Assembly (NCBI GenBank): GCA_937961455.1
Contig: CALGNN010000046.1
Coordinates: 1-40,270 of the forward strand
Direction of reading: 5' to 3'
From: an uncultured Saprospiraceae bacterium
GTDB lineage: Bacteria > Bacteroidota > Bacteroidia > Chitinophagales > Saprospiraceae
DNA: 40,270 bases
Part shown: positions 16,501 through 27,437 of the stretch, one piece after another
Numbering within the stretch: the stretch's first letter is position 1
Layout: every line of letters begins with the position of its first letter
The notes under the pieces: generated by a model
The model's database searches: none
Seen by the model: the letters and a program-made list of their open reading frames with translations, nothing else
Told to the model about the DNA's origin: nothing
Position numbers and translations under genes: made by a program

Positions 16501-17910
16501 CTAAGCTGACATACTCATCTCAAGACGCTTTTCCAATTCTACGACGGAGTCTTTGAAAAAATCATCTGTGTCCATCATATTTTGAACCTGGGTACAAGAA
16601 TACAACACCGTACTGTGATCTCTTCCACCAAATTTATCACCAATGGTTTTTAAGGTTTCATTGGTTAATTTTTTAGCGAGATACATGGAGAGTTGACGAG
16701 CAATGACAAACTGCCTTTTTCGTGATTGCTTTTCCAGCATATCCACAGGAATATCGTAATAGTCTGCCACCAATTTCATGATGTACTCTATAGTGATTTC
16801 CTTATTGATATTGCTGATAAAACTCTGTATCACTTCTCTAGCTAGTGATATATCTATGTCCTGTTGATTGAGGCTAGAATGTGCAATTAGCGAAATCATG
16901 ACACCTTCTAATTCACGAATATTATGCTTGATATTATAACATATAAATTCAATCACATTATTTGGGATGTCAATACCTTTGGTATCCATCTTGGATTCTG
17001 CGATGGCAATACGTGTCTCTAAATCTGGTGCTTGAATATCTGCTGATAATCCCCATTTAAATCTGGAGATTAATCGCTCTTCCATTCCATTTAGATCTTT
17101 GGGTGCACAATCAGAAGTAAGAATGATCTGCTTCCCGTCTTGGTGTAATTGATTAAAAATGTGGAAGAATATTTCTTGCGTTTTAGTTCTGTTTGCTAAA
17201 AATTGAATATCATCCACAATCAATACATCGACTAATTGATAAAAATTCACAAAATCATTTACTGCATTATTTTTAATGGCTTCAATGATTTGATTGGTAA
17301 ATTTTTCTGAAGATACATACAGCACTGATTTGCTTGGAAATTTTTGAATCACTTCATTTCCGATTGCCTGTGCTAAATGTGTTTTACCCAACCCAACATC
17401 TCCGAAAACAACAAAAGGGTTGAATCCAGTATTTCCAGGATTGTTAGCTATGGCAATTCCTGCGGATCTAGCCAATCGATTACAATCACCTTCAATAAAG
17501 CTATCGAAGTTGTATGTGTTTTTTAGTTGAGGATCAATCTTAACTCTTTTAATTCCTGGAATCACAAAAGGATTCTTAATGGTATCAGCTGCAAAGCCAC
17601 CAGGAATAGCATGCTTATCTGGTTTTGGAAAATTATTCTTCTTTACTTCGAAGTGATTTTCAATTTTATATTGATATTCTAAGCGAGCGTGTTCTCCTAA
17701 TTCTTTGGTGATTGCTGTCCTAAGTACTTTCACAAAGTTATCCTCAAGCCACTCACAAAAGAACTTATTAGGGACATTCAAAGTCAATACATTTGCGTCA
17801 AGTTTAACTGCTCTGATTGGATCAAACCATGTTTTGAAATCTTGTTCTGTCAACTGTGACCGAAGGTATTGCAGACAGTTGTTCCACACAACGGTGAAGT
17901 CGTTTGACAT
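16501..17910 (-). CDS. dnaA: Chromosomal replication initiator protein DnaA
   Basis: The 469-residue protein has the four-domain DnaA layout. Domain I (1-85) includes WFDPIRAVKL and the interaction helices; domain II is a short linker. The AAA+ domain starts near residue 130 with NTYNFDSFIEGDCNRLARSA, Walker A GDVGLGKTH (170-178), Walker B VLIVDDIQFL, and sensor LISRFKWGLSADIQ. Domain IV ends with IGDKFGGRDHSTVLYSC, the DnaA signature that reads DnaA boxes. It opens the double helix at oriC. It is transcribed alone, with about 320 bp upstream before the nucleotidase gene and no dnaN neighbour, as is usual in Bacteroidota. No consensus DnaA boxes (TTATCCACA) are visible nearby, so the origin is not shown to be here. 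Confidence 0.98.
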   Translation of the reverse strand: MSNDFTVVWNNCLQYLRSQLTEQDFKTWFDPIRAVKLDANVLTLNVPNKFFCEWLEDNFVKVLRTAITKELGEHARLEYQYKIENHFEVKKNNFPKPDKHAIPGGFAADTIKNPFVIPGIKRVKIDPQLKNTYNFDSFIEGDCNRLARSAGIAIANNPGNTGFNPFVVFGDVGLGKTHLAQAIGNEVIQKFPSKSVLYVSSEKFTNQIIEAIKNNAVNDFVNFYQLVDVLIVDDIQFLANRTKTQEIFFHIFNQLHQDGKQIILTSDCAPKDLNGMEERLISRFKWGLSADIQAPDLETRIAIAESKMDTKGIDIPNNVIEFICYNIKHNIRELEGVMISLIAHSSLNQQDIDISLAREVIQSFISNINKEITIEYIMKLVADYYDIPVDMLEKQSRKRQFVIARQLSMYLAKKLTNETLKTIGDKFGGRDHSTVLYSCTQVQNMMDTDDFFKDSVVELEKRLEMSMSA

Positions 17911-18231
17911 ACTCTTGAAAAATACTAAAGGTTAATAAACTTGTTAATATAATTTCTTGCGCAATTGTGAGTGATAAGAATCTTGCCTACTTTTCATTTT
18001 CATTTTTCGCACAAAAAATGTAGAATCTGTACCGTAATTTGGTACTGACAAAATTGGAAAAAATATCATAGAACAAGAAAAAATATGAAGATAATTTTAA
18101 TAAATTTTCTTGTTGTAAGTATTTGACTTCCAATTTAGTACAAATAAATACTTATTATAATTTGAATAGGAAAACGTATTAGATAAATCTTATATATATA
18201 ATTCTCTCATATATAAGATACTTTAATATTT
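17911..18231. other. AT-rich region upstream of dnaA with inverted repeats
   Basis: The region contains GTACC-N7-GGTAC (18029-18045) and AACAAGAAAA (18072-18081) with TTTTCTTGTT (18105-18114), both perfect inverted repeats, within very AT-rich DNA. It should hold the dnaA promoter on the minus strand. No TTATCCACA-like DnaA box and no convincing TAnnTTTG element were found. A role in dnaA control or origin function is possible but not shown. Confidence 0.5.
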
Positions 18232-19152
18232 TCATTTAACCAATTGATTGTTACATCTCAAGCATTTTGCTTTAGTATTTCTTTCGAAGTACACATCTAT
18301 TCTACCTAAATAGATGCCTCCAAAACCCACTTGGTGAATATGGATTTCTTTGCCGATAGCATTTTCTTGCACATCTGGTTTCCGCATAAATGTGTGGGTG
18401 TGTCCACCTAAAATCAAATCTATATCCTTGCTAGATTTAGCGAGATCAATATCTGATAAACGATTTGACTCCCGATATTTATAACCGAGATGTGATAAGC
18501 AAATTACGTAGTCACATTTCAAATCATTTTTTAAAATGCTTGCTGTTTCATTTCCTTTTTGAATCGGATCTAAATATTCCGTGTCTAAATACCAATGTTT
18601 AGGCACGAGACCTTCCAGCTGAATGCCCAATCCGAACACACCAATTTTTAAATCTCCTTTATCAAAAATCTTATAATTTAAAGCCTTCCCTTTCATAGGG
18701 GTATCCTTAAATTCATAATTAGAATTTACAATAGGGAAATTTGCATGGGCATCTAACTGACTTCTTAGTGATTCGATTCCAGCATCAAAATCATGATTCC
18801 CAATGCAAGCAGCATCATAACCCATTTGAGACATCAACTTTAATTCTATCTCACCACTAAAATAATTGAAGTAAGGCGTCCCTTGAAAAATATCACCACT
18901 ATCAAGTAATAATACATGATCTTCAAGAGATCGGATTTCATTAATTAAGCTAGCACGTCTGGCTGCTCCACCCAATCCTTCATTTCTGCCACCATCCATT
19001 GGAAACGGATCTATCCTACTATGAACATCATTGGTGTGCAGGATGCATAATTTGAGCATATCATTCTTAAGCAATGCTTCGTAAGGAAAGCTACCCAAGC
19101 TTGTAAGCGCTGAACCGACTCCTAAGCGTGTAATAAAATCTCTTCTTCTCAT
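18232..19152 (-). CDS. Metallophosphatase half of a split 5'-nucleotidase (Tat-exported)
   Basis: The 306-residue protein begins MRRRDFITRLGVGSAL, a twin-arginine signal, so it is exported folded. The rest is a calcineurin-like metallophosphatase domain with all family blocks: LHTNDVHSR (D42, H44), LLLDSGDIFQGTPYFN, CIGNHDFDAG, then LSHLGYK and LILGGHTHTFM. This is the catalytic N-terminal domain of UshA-type 5'-nucleotidases. The substrate-binding C-terminal domain is missing and is encoded by the gene just upstream (19149-19895), with a 4-bp ATGA overlap. The two should form one periplasmic enzyme that dephosphorylates nucleotides or related phosphate esters. Confidence 0.92.
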   Translation of the reverse strand: MRRRDFITRLGVGSALTSLGSFPYEALLKNDMLKLCILHTNDVHSRIDPFPMDGGRNEGLGGAARRASLINEIRSLEDHVLLLDSGDIFQGTPYFNYFSGEIELKLMSQMGYDAACIGNHDFDAGIESLRSQLDAHANFPIVNSNYEFKDTPMKGKALNYKIFDKGDLKIGVFGLGIQLEGLVPKHWYLDTEYLDPIQKGNETASILKNDLKCDYVICLSHLGYKYRESNRLSDIDLAKSSKDIDLILGGHTHTFMRKPDVQENAIGKEIHIHQVGFGGIYLGRIDVYFERNTKAKCLRCNNQLVK

Positions 19153-19895
19153 GGCTTAACGATTATTCTTTGATCATCAATAGGATTTATATTTTCTCCT
19201 TTTGCTGTATGGTATTTTACATTACTTATGATTACTTCACGAATCGGAATTTCAAAGTCTTTCTTTGGTAGATCAAGCAAAAAGTAACATCGATTTCCAC
19301 CATTCGCTACATAATCTGGCATAACAATTCTATAAATTTTATCAGATGCGATTTCCTCTCCATCAATCAAAATATCAAAAGCATCTCCATCAGAAAGGGT
19401 ATATCTTAGTTCTTTACTTTGGGGCCATCCATTGGCATTTGCCATATGCTGTACAAATACTTGCAAAGTATCTCCAGGTACATCAACCACTACCAAATTA
19501 TTATCAAAAGGCATGATTTCAAATGCATCTTTAACTTGAAATGCACCTTTAGCTTTGAGATTTTTTCTTACTCCTCCAGAATTGTGAATGGCTAAATCAT
19601 ATTTTTCTCCGGACATTCTTTCTGCCTCTTCGAGTAATAAATCACCTAACCAATATCCCATTGATCCATTAGGAGACTGCTTAACCAAATCAACCTCCAG
19701 TTGACCAATGACTTCATTCATTTCTTTATCTACCTCAACCTTGTAAGGGAATATTAAGCTTTCAACTTTCTGATCCTCCTCAGTAGATTGTATTTCATAT
19801 TTATGAATATGAGTTCCAACATAATGGTTGGTATTCTTACATGATATAAAAAGAAGTAATAAGAATAGACTTAAAATAAAATTGTTTCTCTTCAT
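19149..19895 (-). CDS. 5'-nucleotidase C-terminal domain lipoprotein (partner of the split enzyme)
   Basis: The 248-residue protein has a lipoprotein signal (LLLLFISC, C19) and a 5_nucleotid_C domain. Family blocks are MGYWLGDLLLEEAERM, YDLAIHNSGGVRKNL, IMPFDNNLVVVDVPGD and YRIVMPDYVANGGNRCYFLL. In UshA this domain follows the metallophosphatase domain in one chain; here it is a separate gene placed before it. The stop overlaps the start of the catalytic-half gene (ATGA), so translation is coupled. The lipid anchor would hold the complex at the membrane. The gene starts one base after the end of the small membrane protein upstream, which suggests a three-gene operon. Confidence 0.92.
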   Translation of the reverse strand: MKRNNFILSLFLLLLFISCKNTNHYVGTHIHKYEIQSTEEDQKVESLIFPYKVEVDKEMNEVIGQLEVDLVKQSPNGSMGYWLGDLLLEEAERMSGEKYDLAIHNSGGVRKNLKAKGAFQVKDAFEIMPFDNNLVVVDVPGDTLQVFVQHMANANGWPQSKELRYTLSDGDAFDILIDGEEIASDKIYRIVMPDYVANGGNRCYFLLDLPKKDFEIPIREVIISNVKYHTAKGENINPIDDQRIIVKP

Positions 19896-20417
19896 CTAAA
19901 ATAGTAGGCCTGCTTCAATTTTGATGGCCTTTTTTGCTGTTTCTAATGGATCTGATTTTTGTAGTTTAAGTTCTTCCATTAAAGCTTTCTTGAATTGATC
20001 AATACTAGAATCTTTTTCTAATTTATCATAAGATCGTGATACCAGTGAAACCATTTCATTCCTTGCAAAAGCAATAATTTGCCACAATTTATCAGATACA
20101 TATAATTGCTGTGTCACATTGTGTTCAAATTCTTGTTGGATTGCCAATAATAAGGTAGCGTTCATGGTTTCAGCATTTGCTCCCAAATTGTTTAATCTCC
20201 ACAATAAGTTTGGAATCGATAATCTTTCGCACAGAAGCGTCAAACGTTCATAAGCTTGCAATCGATTTTGCAAGGCCTGTCCTTTGTTTGCAGTTTTCGC
20301 TTCCAGTGCTTTTTCTTGCAATTGAGTTTCTAAATAATTTTTCAAAAGAAAATATGCAGTCGCAAAAACAATGAGTCCTGGAATGGTAATCTTAAGTATC
20401 TCTAACAAGCTTTCCAT
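19896..20417 (-). CDS. Conserved Bacteroidota membrane protein (DUF7935-like)
   Basis: The 173-residue protein has one N-terminal membrane segment (about 9-26, ITIPGLIVFATAYFLLKN) and a helical cytoplasmic part with QEKALEAKTANKGQALQNR, LQAYERLTLLCERL and FEHNVTQQLYVSDKLWQII. I recall this pattern from a conserved family of Bacteroidota listed as DUF7935; the name is from memory. Function unknown. Its stop abuts the start of the nucleotidase C-domain gene with no gap, so it is probably the first gene of that operon. A plus-strand Fe-S carrier gene starts divergently 200 bp away. Confidence 0.75.
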   Translation of the reverse strand: MESLLEILKITIPGLIVFATAYFLLKNYLETQLQEKALEAKTANKGQALQNRLQAYERLTLLCERLSIPNLLWRLNNLGANAETMNATLLLAIQQEFEHNVTQQLYVSDKLWQIIAFARNEMVSLVSRSYDKLEKDSSIDQFKKALMEELKLQKSDPLETAKKAIKIEAGLLF

Positions 20418-20476
20418 AATAAGTCACAAAATAGGAATTTGATCATTAAATCAATATTATAATTTTATACATAAAG

Positions 20477-20495
20477 ATGGTATGATAAATACCAT
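20477..20495. promoter_or_regulatory. Inverted repeat in the divergent region before the Fe-S carrier gene
   Basis: ATGGTAT (20477-20483) and ATACCAT (20489-20495) are perfect 7-bp arms around GATAA, in the 200-bp region between divergent genes. It could be an operator for either direction, or a weak terminator-like hairpin (GGTTTTT follows). The identity of any regulator is unknown. Confidence 0.35.
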
Positions 20496-20618
20496 GGTTT
20501 TTGATTGAGTCCACCACGAACTCCTTATTTAGGAATTGTTTTTAAAAAGTCAGAACCAAACACATTATTATGATGTTTATAAAGCATTGCCTAAATTCAC
20601 AACATAAAATTTATCCAG

Positions 20619-20975
20619 ATGGCAGAGATTAAAGAAAAAACAGCGATTCAACCCATTATCTTGACTGATGGTGCAGTTAAACAATTGCTTCGTATAAAAG
20701 AGGAACAGGGTATTGATGCCACTCACGGTTTACGCGTTGGTGTAAAAGGTGGAGGTTGTTCTGGATTTTCATACATCCTTGGTTTTGATAACAAAAACGA
20801 AAAGGATGATGAGTATGAGATCAATGGACTAAAAGTCTATATGGAAAAAGCTCATGCGATCTATTTATTGGGAATCGAAATTGATTGGGTAGAAGGATTA
20901 AACAACAGAGGATTTACTTTTAATAATCCTAATGCAACTGAATCTTGCGGCTGTGGTACAAGTTTCTCCGCTTAG
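20619..20975 (+). CDS. A-type iron-sulfur carrier (IscA/ErpA/SufA family)
   Basis: The 118-residue protein is a HesB/IscA family member. The three conserved cysteines are present: C47 in GGGCSGFSY, and C110 and C112 in ESCGCGTSF. It carries iron or 2Fe-2S/4Fe-4S clusters between the assembly scaffold and target proteins in the cytoplasm. It stands alone here; hscB is about 11 kb away and no scaffold or desulfurase gene is in the window. Its stop codon directly abuts the stop of the convergent TPR gene at 20976. IscA, SufA and ErpA cannot be separated by these motifs alone. Confidence 0.93.
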   Translation: MAEIKEKTAIQPIILTDGAVKQLLRIKEEQGIDATHGLRVGVKGGGCSGFSYILGFDNKNEKDDEYEINGLKVYMEKAHAIYLLGIEIDWVEGLNNRGFTFNNPNATESCGCGTSFSA

Positions 20976-22544
20976 TTAATCCTTAAATGTTTTAATTATA
21001 TCCACCATTTCAACATCATCTTTTAGATAAACATAAGGCTCGTCTTCTATAAAATTTTGCAATTGAAAACCGCTCTCAACTGCAATACGAAGGTATTTAT
21101 AGAAGTTTCTCAAATTTCCTTTATAATAATAAGCTTCCGCTAAAGTAGAATAAGGATAACCTATAGCAGGGTCTTCATTAATTGCCAAATTAGCATAAAT
21201 GATGGATGAGTCTAATTCATTATTCTTATAGTGACTCATCGCAATTATGTTATATATTCCTTGTAAGCCATCGCCATCCCATTTTTTATAAATGTTGGCC
21301 ATCTTATGATAATATTTATTTGCTTCAGTAAAGTTTTCTTTGTGCGTGTAATAAAAATCAGCATAAGTACCAATAGCTGTTAAATTATTGGGTTCGATCT
21401 CTAAGATTCTATCTGCGTAATATAAAGCGCTATCATATTGTTCCATTTTAGTATGTAAATCACCCATGGCCGCTAATCCTGTCAAAGACTCTCTATTCAA
21501 GGAAATGGCTTTTCGCATGATATCAAAAGATTCCGTGGTGTCTTTTTTAAACTGTAGAACAAATCTTGAAAGATGGGCATAAGTTTGATAATTAGCAGGA
21601 TTATGTTTAACATTTAATCTCAAGTACTTCTCTGTCTCTTCATAATCATTGAGATTCATATTAGCATAAGCCAAACCATTAATGGTTTGGAGACTGTTTA
21701 GTCCGTCGTATGGGCACTTAGCAAAATGGTATATGGATTTTTTATAATCTTTTTGTTGAAAGGCCAACCAACCTAATTGCATATTCGCCAAGGCAAAATT
21801 TGTATCAGTTCTAAAGCTATTGCGATACATGTCTTCTGCTAGATCCAATTCTTCTTCAGCACGGTAGATATGTCCCCATGCTAAATAGGCCCACTTTTTT
21901 TCATGCGGTTTTTCCTCAATGATTCGTTGAAGTAATTTCTTAGCTTCAGCATTTCGACCATTATGATACAAATAGATAGCTAATCGATAAGGATCCGTAT
22001 CTGAAATTATTTTTTCTGCAGCTCTTTGAATGATGGTATCCAAGCCATTTTTAGCCGAATTATTAGCATATGAATATTCAACAATGTATTGTTCATGATC
22101 AGGAAGTCGAAGGGATAATTTTAATTCTTTATCTAAGTCTGTTAATTCTCCCGTGATGATTTGGGATTGATACCCTAGGAGGTCTTTTATATAATAACTC
22201 AGACTATTCGATGACAGGCCAAATCCCAATACATCCATTTGGAGGTCTGGTCGATCATTGGCATTAAATTGCACAGAATCGGTTTTTTGTGACCTAGCAT
22301 CTTTTTTAATGGATTCAATTTCATCAAATATTCTCTTAGCAAAGACGCCCCCATCAAAGCCACTATCCTCAAACTTTTTAGGCATTTCGAATGGATGAAA
22401 AACGATGCCTTCTTTCTTGACATCTTTCCATACAACGATAATTAAAAATATCAGTAATAAGAATACTCCTACCCGCCAAAGTATATTGAATACATGACTG
22501 ATTTTTTCTTCAATTGATGAAAGTCGGTTCTTTGTTTTTTCCAT
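20976..22544 (-). CDS. Single-pass membrane protein with TPR repeats
   Basis: From the ATG at 22544 the protein has 522 residues. Residues 20-38 are a membrane segment (WRVGVFLLLIFLIIVVW). A region of about 100 residues follows, then tandem TPR units from about residue 180 to the end, for example EKKWAYLAWGHIYRAEEELD, FALANMQLGWLAFQQKDYKK and YDSALYYADRILEIEPNN. The repeats would lie outside the cytoplasmic membrane. An upstream TTG (22583) would add 13 polar residues and is less likely. The TPRs suggest protein binding; no catalytic domain is seen. It ends next to the Fe-S carrier gene and starts 88 bp after the isocitrate dehydrogenase stop. Confidence 0.82.
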   Translation of the reverse strand: MEKTKNRLSSIEEKISHVFNILWRVGVFLLLIFLIIVVWKDVKKEGIVFHPFEMPKKFEDSGFDGGVFAKRIFDEIESIKKDARSQKTDSVQFNANDRPDLQMDVLGFGLSSNSLSYYIKDLLGYQSQIITGELTDLDKELKLSLRLPDHEQYIVEYSYANNSAKNGLDTIIQRAAEKIISDTDPYRLAIYLYHNGRNAEAKKLLQRIIEEKPHEKKWAYLAWGHIYRAEEELDLAEDMYRNSFRTDTNFALANMQLGWLAFQQKDYKKSIYHFAKCPYDGLNSLQTINGLAYANMNLNDYEETEKYLRLNVKHNPANYQTYAHLSRFVLQFKKDTTESFDIMRKAISLNRESLTGLAAMGDLHTKMEQYDSALYYADRILEIEPNNLTAIGTYADFYYTHKENFTEANKYYHKMANIYKKWDGDGLQGIYNIIAMSHYKNNELDSSIIYANLAINEDPAIGYPYSTLAEAYYYKGNLRNFYKYLRIAVESGFQLQNFIEDEPYVYLKDDVEMVDIIKTFKD

Positions 22545-22631
22545 GGTGTTTTCGCCTGAGCTTCTAAGATAATCAACAGACAAAAAATTCCAAGATAATT
22601 TCGACTAAGTACTTATAGAATTAGATTCAAA

Positions 22632-24913
<2,282 letters not shown>

Positions 24914-25004
24914 CTAAGCTGTGTAATTTTTATGTACTTCTGTCTTTTCATCTTCGAATACAGAAAAAACAAATTTTAATTATTTTTAATATTTAAATTG
25001 CAGT

Positions 25005-26030
25005 GTGAACGAACATCTAGATCCATCAGGAACAAATTTTTCAGAAGAAGAAAGACATTTTGAAAACAGTCTAAGGCCAGACTCTTTACAAAATTTCAGC
25101 GGTCAAGAAAAGGTCGTAGAAAATTTAAAGGTATTTATTCAGGCGGCAAAGTTAAGATCTGAGGCTTTAGACCATGTATTGCTTCACGGTCCTCCTGGAT
25201 TAGGGAAGACTACGCTTTCCCATATTATCTCCAATGAATTGGGTTCGAACATGGTAATGTCATCTGGACCTGTCTTAGAAAAACCAGGAGACTTAGCAGG
25301 CTTGTTAACCAAGCTCGGAGAAGGAGATGTTCTCTTTATTGATGAAATTCATCGTCTAAATAATGTTATAGAAGAATATCTGTATTCAGCCATGGAAGAC
25401 TACCGCATTGATATCATGATCGATAGTGGTCCGAATGCGCGTAGTATACAATTGAGTCTCCATCCTTTTACCCTAATTGGGGCGACTACTCGAATGGGAT
25501 TAATGACTGCCCCTATGAGAGCTCGTTTTGGTATTAGTTGTTTATTAAACTACTATGACTATCCCACCCTTGAAGGAATTATTAAGCGCTCAGCTGGAAT
25601 TTTGGAAGTTCCGATTCATGATGAAGGTGCAGCAGAGATTGCCAGAAGAAGCAGAGGTACTCCTAGGATTGCCAATGCCCTTTTGAGAAGGGTGCGAGAT
25701 TTTGCACAAATCAAGGGAAATGGGACCATTGATTTAGCAATCGCTCAATACGGTTTGGAAGCTTTGAATGTGGATGACAATGGCTTAGATGAAATGGACA
25801 ATCGAATCTTACAAGCCATCATCCATAAATTTAACGGAGGTCCTGTAGGGCTAAGTACTATTGCGACTGCTGTTGGAGAAGAATCAGGTACGATCGAGGA
25901 AGTTCATGAACCTTACCTGATCATGCAAGGTTTTATCCAAAGGACAGCCAGAGGAAGAGAAGCAACTCCTAAAGCTTTTAGACATTTAGGAAAGGTACCT
26001 CCTCCTAGTGATTCCAATTTATTTACTTAG
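25005..26030 (+). CDS. ruvB: Holliday junction branch-migration ATPase RuvB
   Basis: The 341-residue AAA+ protein has the RuvB blocks: [20 protein letters not shown], Walker [16 protein letters not shown], Walker [20 protein letters not shown], the RuvA-contacting beta-hairpin region, sensor [20 protein letters not shown], and the C-terminal winged helix [20 protein letters not shown]. It drives branch migration with RuvA during recombination and repair. The start is GTG at 25005; the family's usual first residues (MNEHLDP) match that choice. ruvA and ruvC are not adjacent, as is common in Bacteroidota. It is divergent from icd and convergent with the DUF3467 gene (10-bp gap). Confidence 0.97.
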   Translation: MNEHLDPSGTNFSEEERHFENSLRPDSLQNFSGQEKVVENLKVFIQAAKLRSEALDHVLLHGPPGLGKTTLSHIISNELGSNMVMSSGPVLEKPGDLAGLLTKLGEGDVLFIDEIHRLNNVIEEYLYSAMEDYRIDIMIDSGPNARSIQLSLHPFTLIGATTRMGLMTAPMRARFGISCLLNYYDYPTLEGIIKRSAGILEVPIHDEGAAEIARRSRGTPRIANALLRRVRDFAQIKGNGTIDLAIAQYGLEALNVDDNGLDEMDNRILQAIIHKFNGGPVGLSTIATAVGEESGTIEEVHEPYLIMQGFIQRTARGREATPKAFRHLGKVPPPSDSNLFT

Positions 26031-26040
26031 TGATTTGAAG

Positions 26041-26355
26041 TTAAGCTTGTGCCTTTGGCGTATTAAAATTCATCGGTGGTAGATTAGGGATGCTACTCTC
26101 AGTAACGGTTCCAAACTGCTCCTCGTATTTTTTTAAATTTTCCGTTAAGGCTCTATGCAATCGCTTCGCATGACCGGGTGTAAGTATTACTCGTGATTTT
26201 ACTTTTGCTTTAGGTACATTAGGTACCAAGCGAACAAAATCTACTACAAACTCAGATTGCGAATGAGAGATAATCGCAAGATTTGAATAAACACCTTCTG
26301 CAATTTCTTCTGGTAATTCTATATTGATTTGACCCTGTTTCTTTTTCTCTGCCAT
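26041..26355 (-). CDS. DUF3467 family protein
   Basis: The 104-residue protein is a typical DUF3467 member: INIELPEEIAEGVYSNLAII, HSQSEFVVDFVRLVPNVPKA, then VILTPGHAKRLHRALTENLK. It is cytoplasmic and small. The family is found widely in bacteria; its role is not established. The gene starts divergently only 45 bp from the methyltransferase at 26401, so they share a short promoter region. Confidence 0.9.
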   Translation of the reverse strand: MAEKKKQGQINIELPEEIAEGVYSNLAIISHSQSEFVVDFVRLVPNVPKAKVKSRVILTPGHAKRLHRALTENLKKYEEQFGTVTESSIPNLPPMNFNTPKAQA

Positions 26356-26400
26356 GTTATTGTTAATTTAGCTATAATATTACTTATTATCCTTTAACAA

Positions 26401-27195
26401 ATGAAATCGTATATAGTTACAAATCGTAAATCCTGGGACGATAGAGTCCAAAAACATTATGAATCTGAATTTTATGATGTCGAAGGATTTCTTGCTGGCA
26501 AAAGTTCGCTTAATGATATTGAATTGGAGGCCATAGGCAATGTCAAAGGAAAAAGACTTTTACATCTGCAATGTCATTTTGGACAAGATACACTCAGTTG
26601 GGCAAGAGAAGGAGCGAACGTAACAGGAGTAGATTTATCTACGGAATCTATTAAACTGGCCAATCAATTGAAAACCAAAACAGGACTCGAAGCCCGCTTT
26701 ATTGAAAGCGATATCTATTCACTACCTGAACACTTAAATGAAAAATTTGATATCGTATTCACCTCTTATGGCTCTATTGTATGGCTTCCAGATTTAGATA
26801 AATGGGCTCAAACCATTCAACATTATTTAAAATCAGGAGGGATCTTTTGTATTGCAGATTTCCATCCTTTTCTAAATATGTATGATCATGAAAAAAATAC
26901 TTTAGCATTTAAATACTTTGCACACAAAGACGAACCTTATATCGAGGTGGCAGATAGCAGTTATACAGAGAACACTCAAAATGAAAGTTTAGAGGAGGTT
27001 TTTTGGTCGCACCCACTCTCCGAAATATTACAAGCTTTGACAGATTGTGGATTGAAATTGCAATCATTCAAAGAGTATGATTATTCGCCCTACAACTGTT
27101 TTGCGAATATGAAAGAAATAGAAGCAGGGAAGTATGTTTATGGAGATTTCCCTGTAGCTATTCCTCATGTATATTCAATCGTGGTGCAAAAGTAA
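26401..27195 (+). CDS. Class I SAM-dependent methyltransferase
   Basis: The 264-residue protein has a Rossmann methyltransferase domain. Motif I is LLHLQCHFGQDTLSWAREGA followed by VTGVDLSTESIKLANQLK (acidic residue binding the SAM ribose), and the later motif FDIVFTSYGSIVWLPDLDKW corresponds to motif IV. The C-terminal 90 residues form a substrate-side cap. The substrate is unknown; small-molecule methylation is likely from the fold. It is followed by about 230 bp of non-coding DNA and then the FAD monooxygenase, which may be functionally separate. Confidence 0.87.
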   Translation: MKSYIVTNRKSWDDRVQKHYESEFYDVEGFLAGKSSLNDIELEAIGNVKGKRLLHLQCHFGQDTLSWAREGANVTGVDLSTESIKLANQLKTKTGLEARFIESDIYSLPEHLNEKFDIVFTSYGSIVWLPDLDKWAQTIQHYLKSGGIFCIADFHPFLNMYDHEKNTLAFKYFAHKDEPYIEVADSSYTENTQNESLEEVFWSHPLSEILQALTDCGLKLQSFKEYDYSPYNCFANMKEIEAGKYVYGDFPVAIPHVYSIVVQK

Positions 27196-27362
27196 GGCAA
27201 GTCAAGCATTTAAGTATTTGTAAATTATCTGCCAAGTGTGATGATTACTTAGGTGCAAATGTTTGTGAAAATACAATCGTTTTGTGTTGGCTTCTTTCTG
27301 AGAAAGTTATTGCCGTTTTATTTTAAATTCTTATTTATCAGCAGTGTAATAAAATCCACATA

Positions 27363-27437
27363 ATGAAAAAGACCATCGTAATATCAAACCAACCGTATTT
27401 GGACATTTTATTAACCAGATCCCATGAAGAAAAATAA
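27363..27437 (+). CDS. Possible 24-residue leader peptide upstream of the monooxygenase
   Basis: An ATG frame (MKKTIVISNQPYLDILLTR and five more residues) overlaps the first 14 bases of the monooxygenase gene in another frame. Its overlap could couple translation. It has no known family and may be chance; it is listed because it fills part of a 228-bp gap with a proper start and stop. Confidence 0.2.
   Translation: MKKTIVISNQPYLDILLTRSHEEK

Noticed and set aside
16501-18231. Chromosomal origin of replication next to dnaA
   Set aside because: No DnaA boxes were found, and in Bacteroidota the origin is often away from dnaA; AT-richness alone is not enough.
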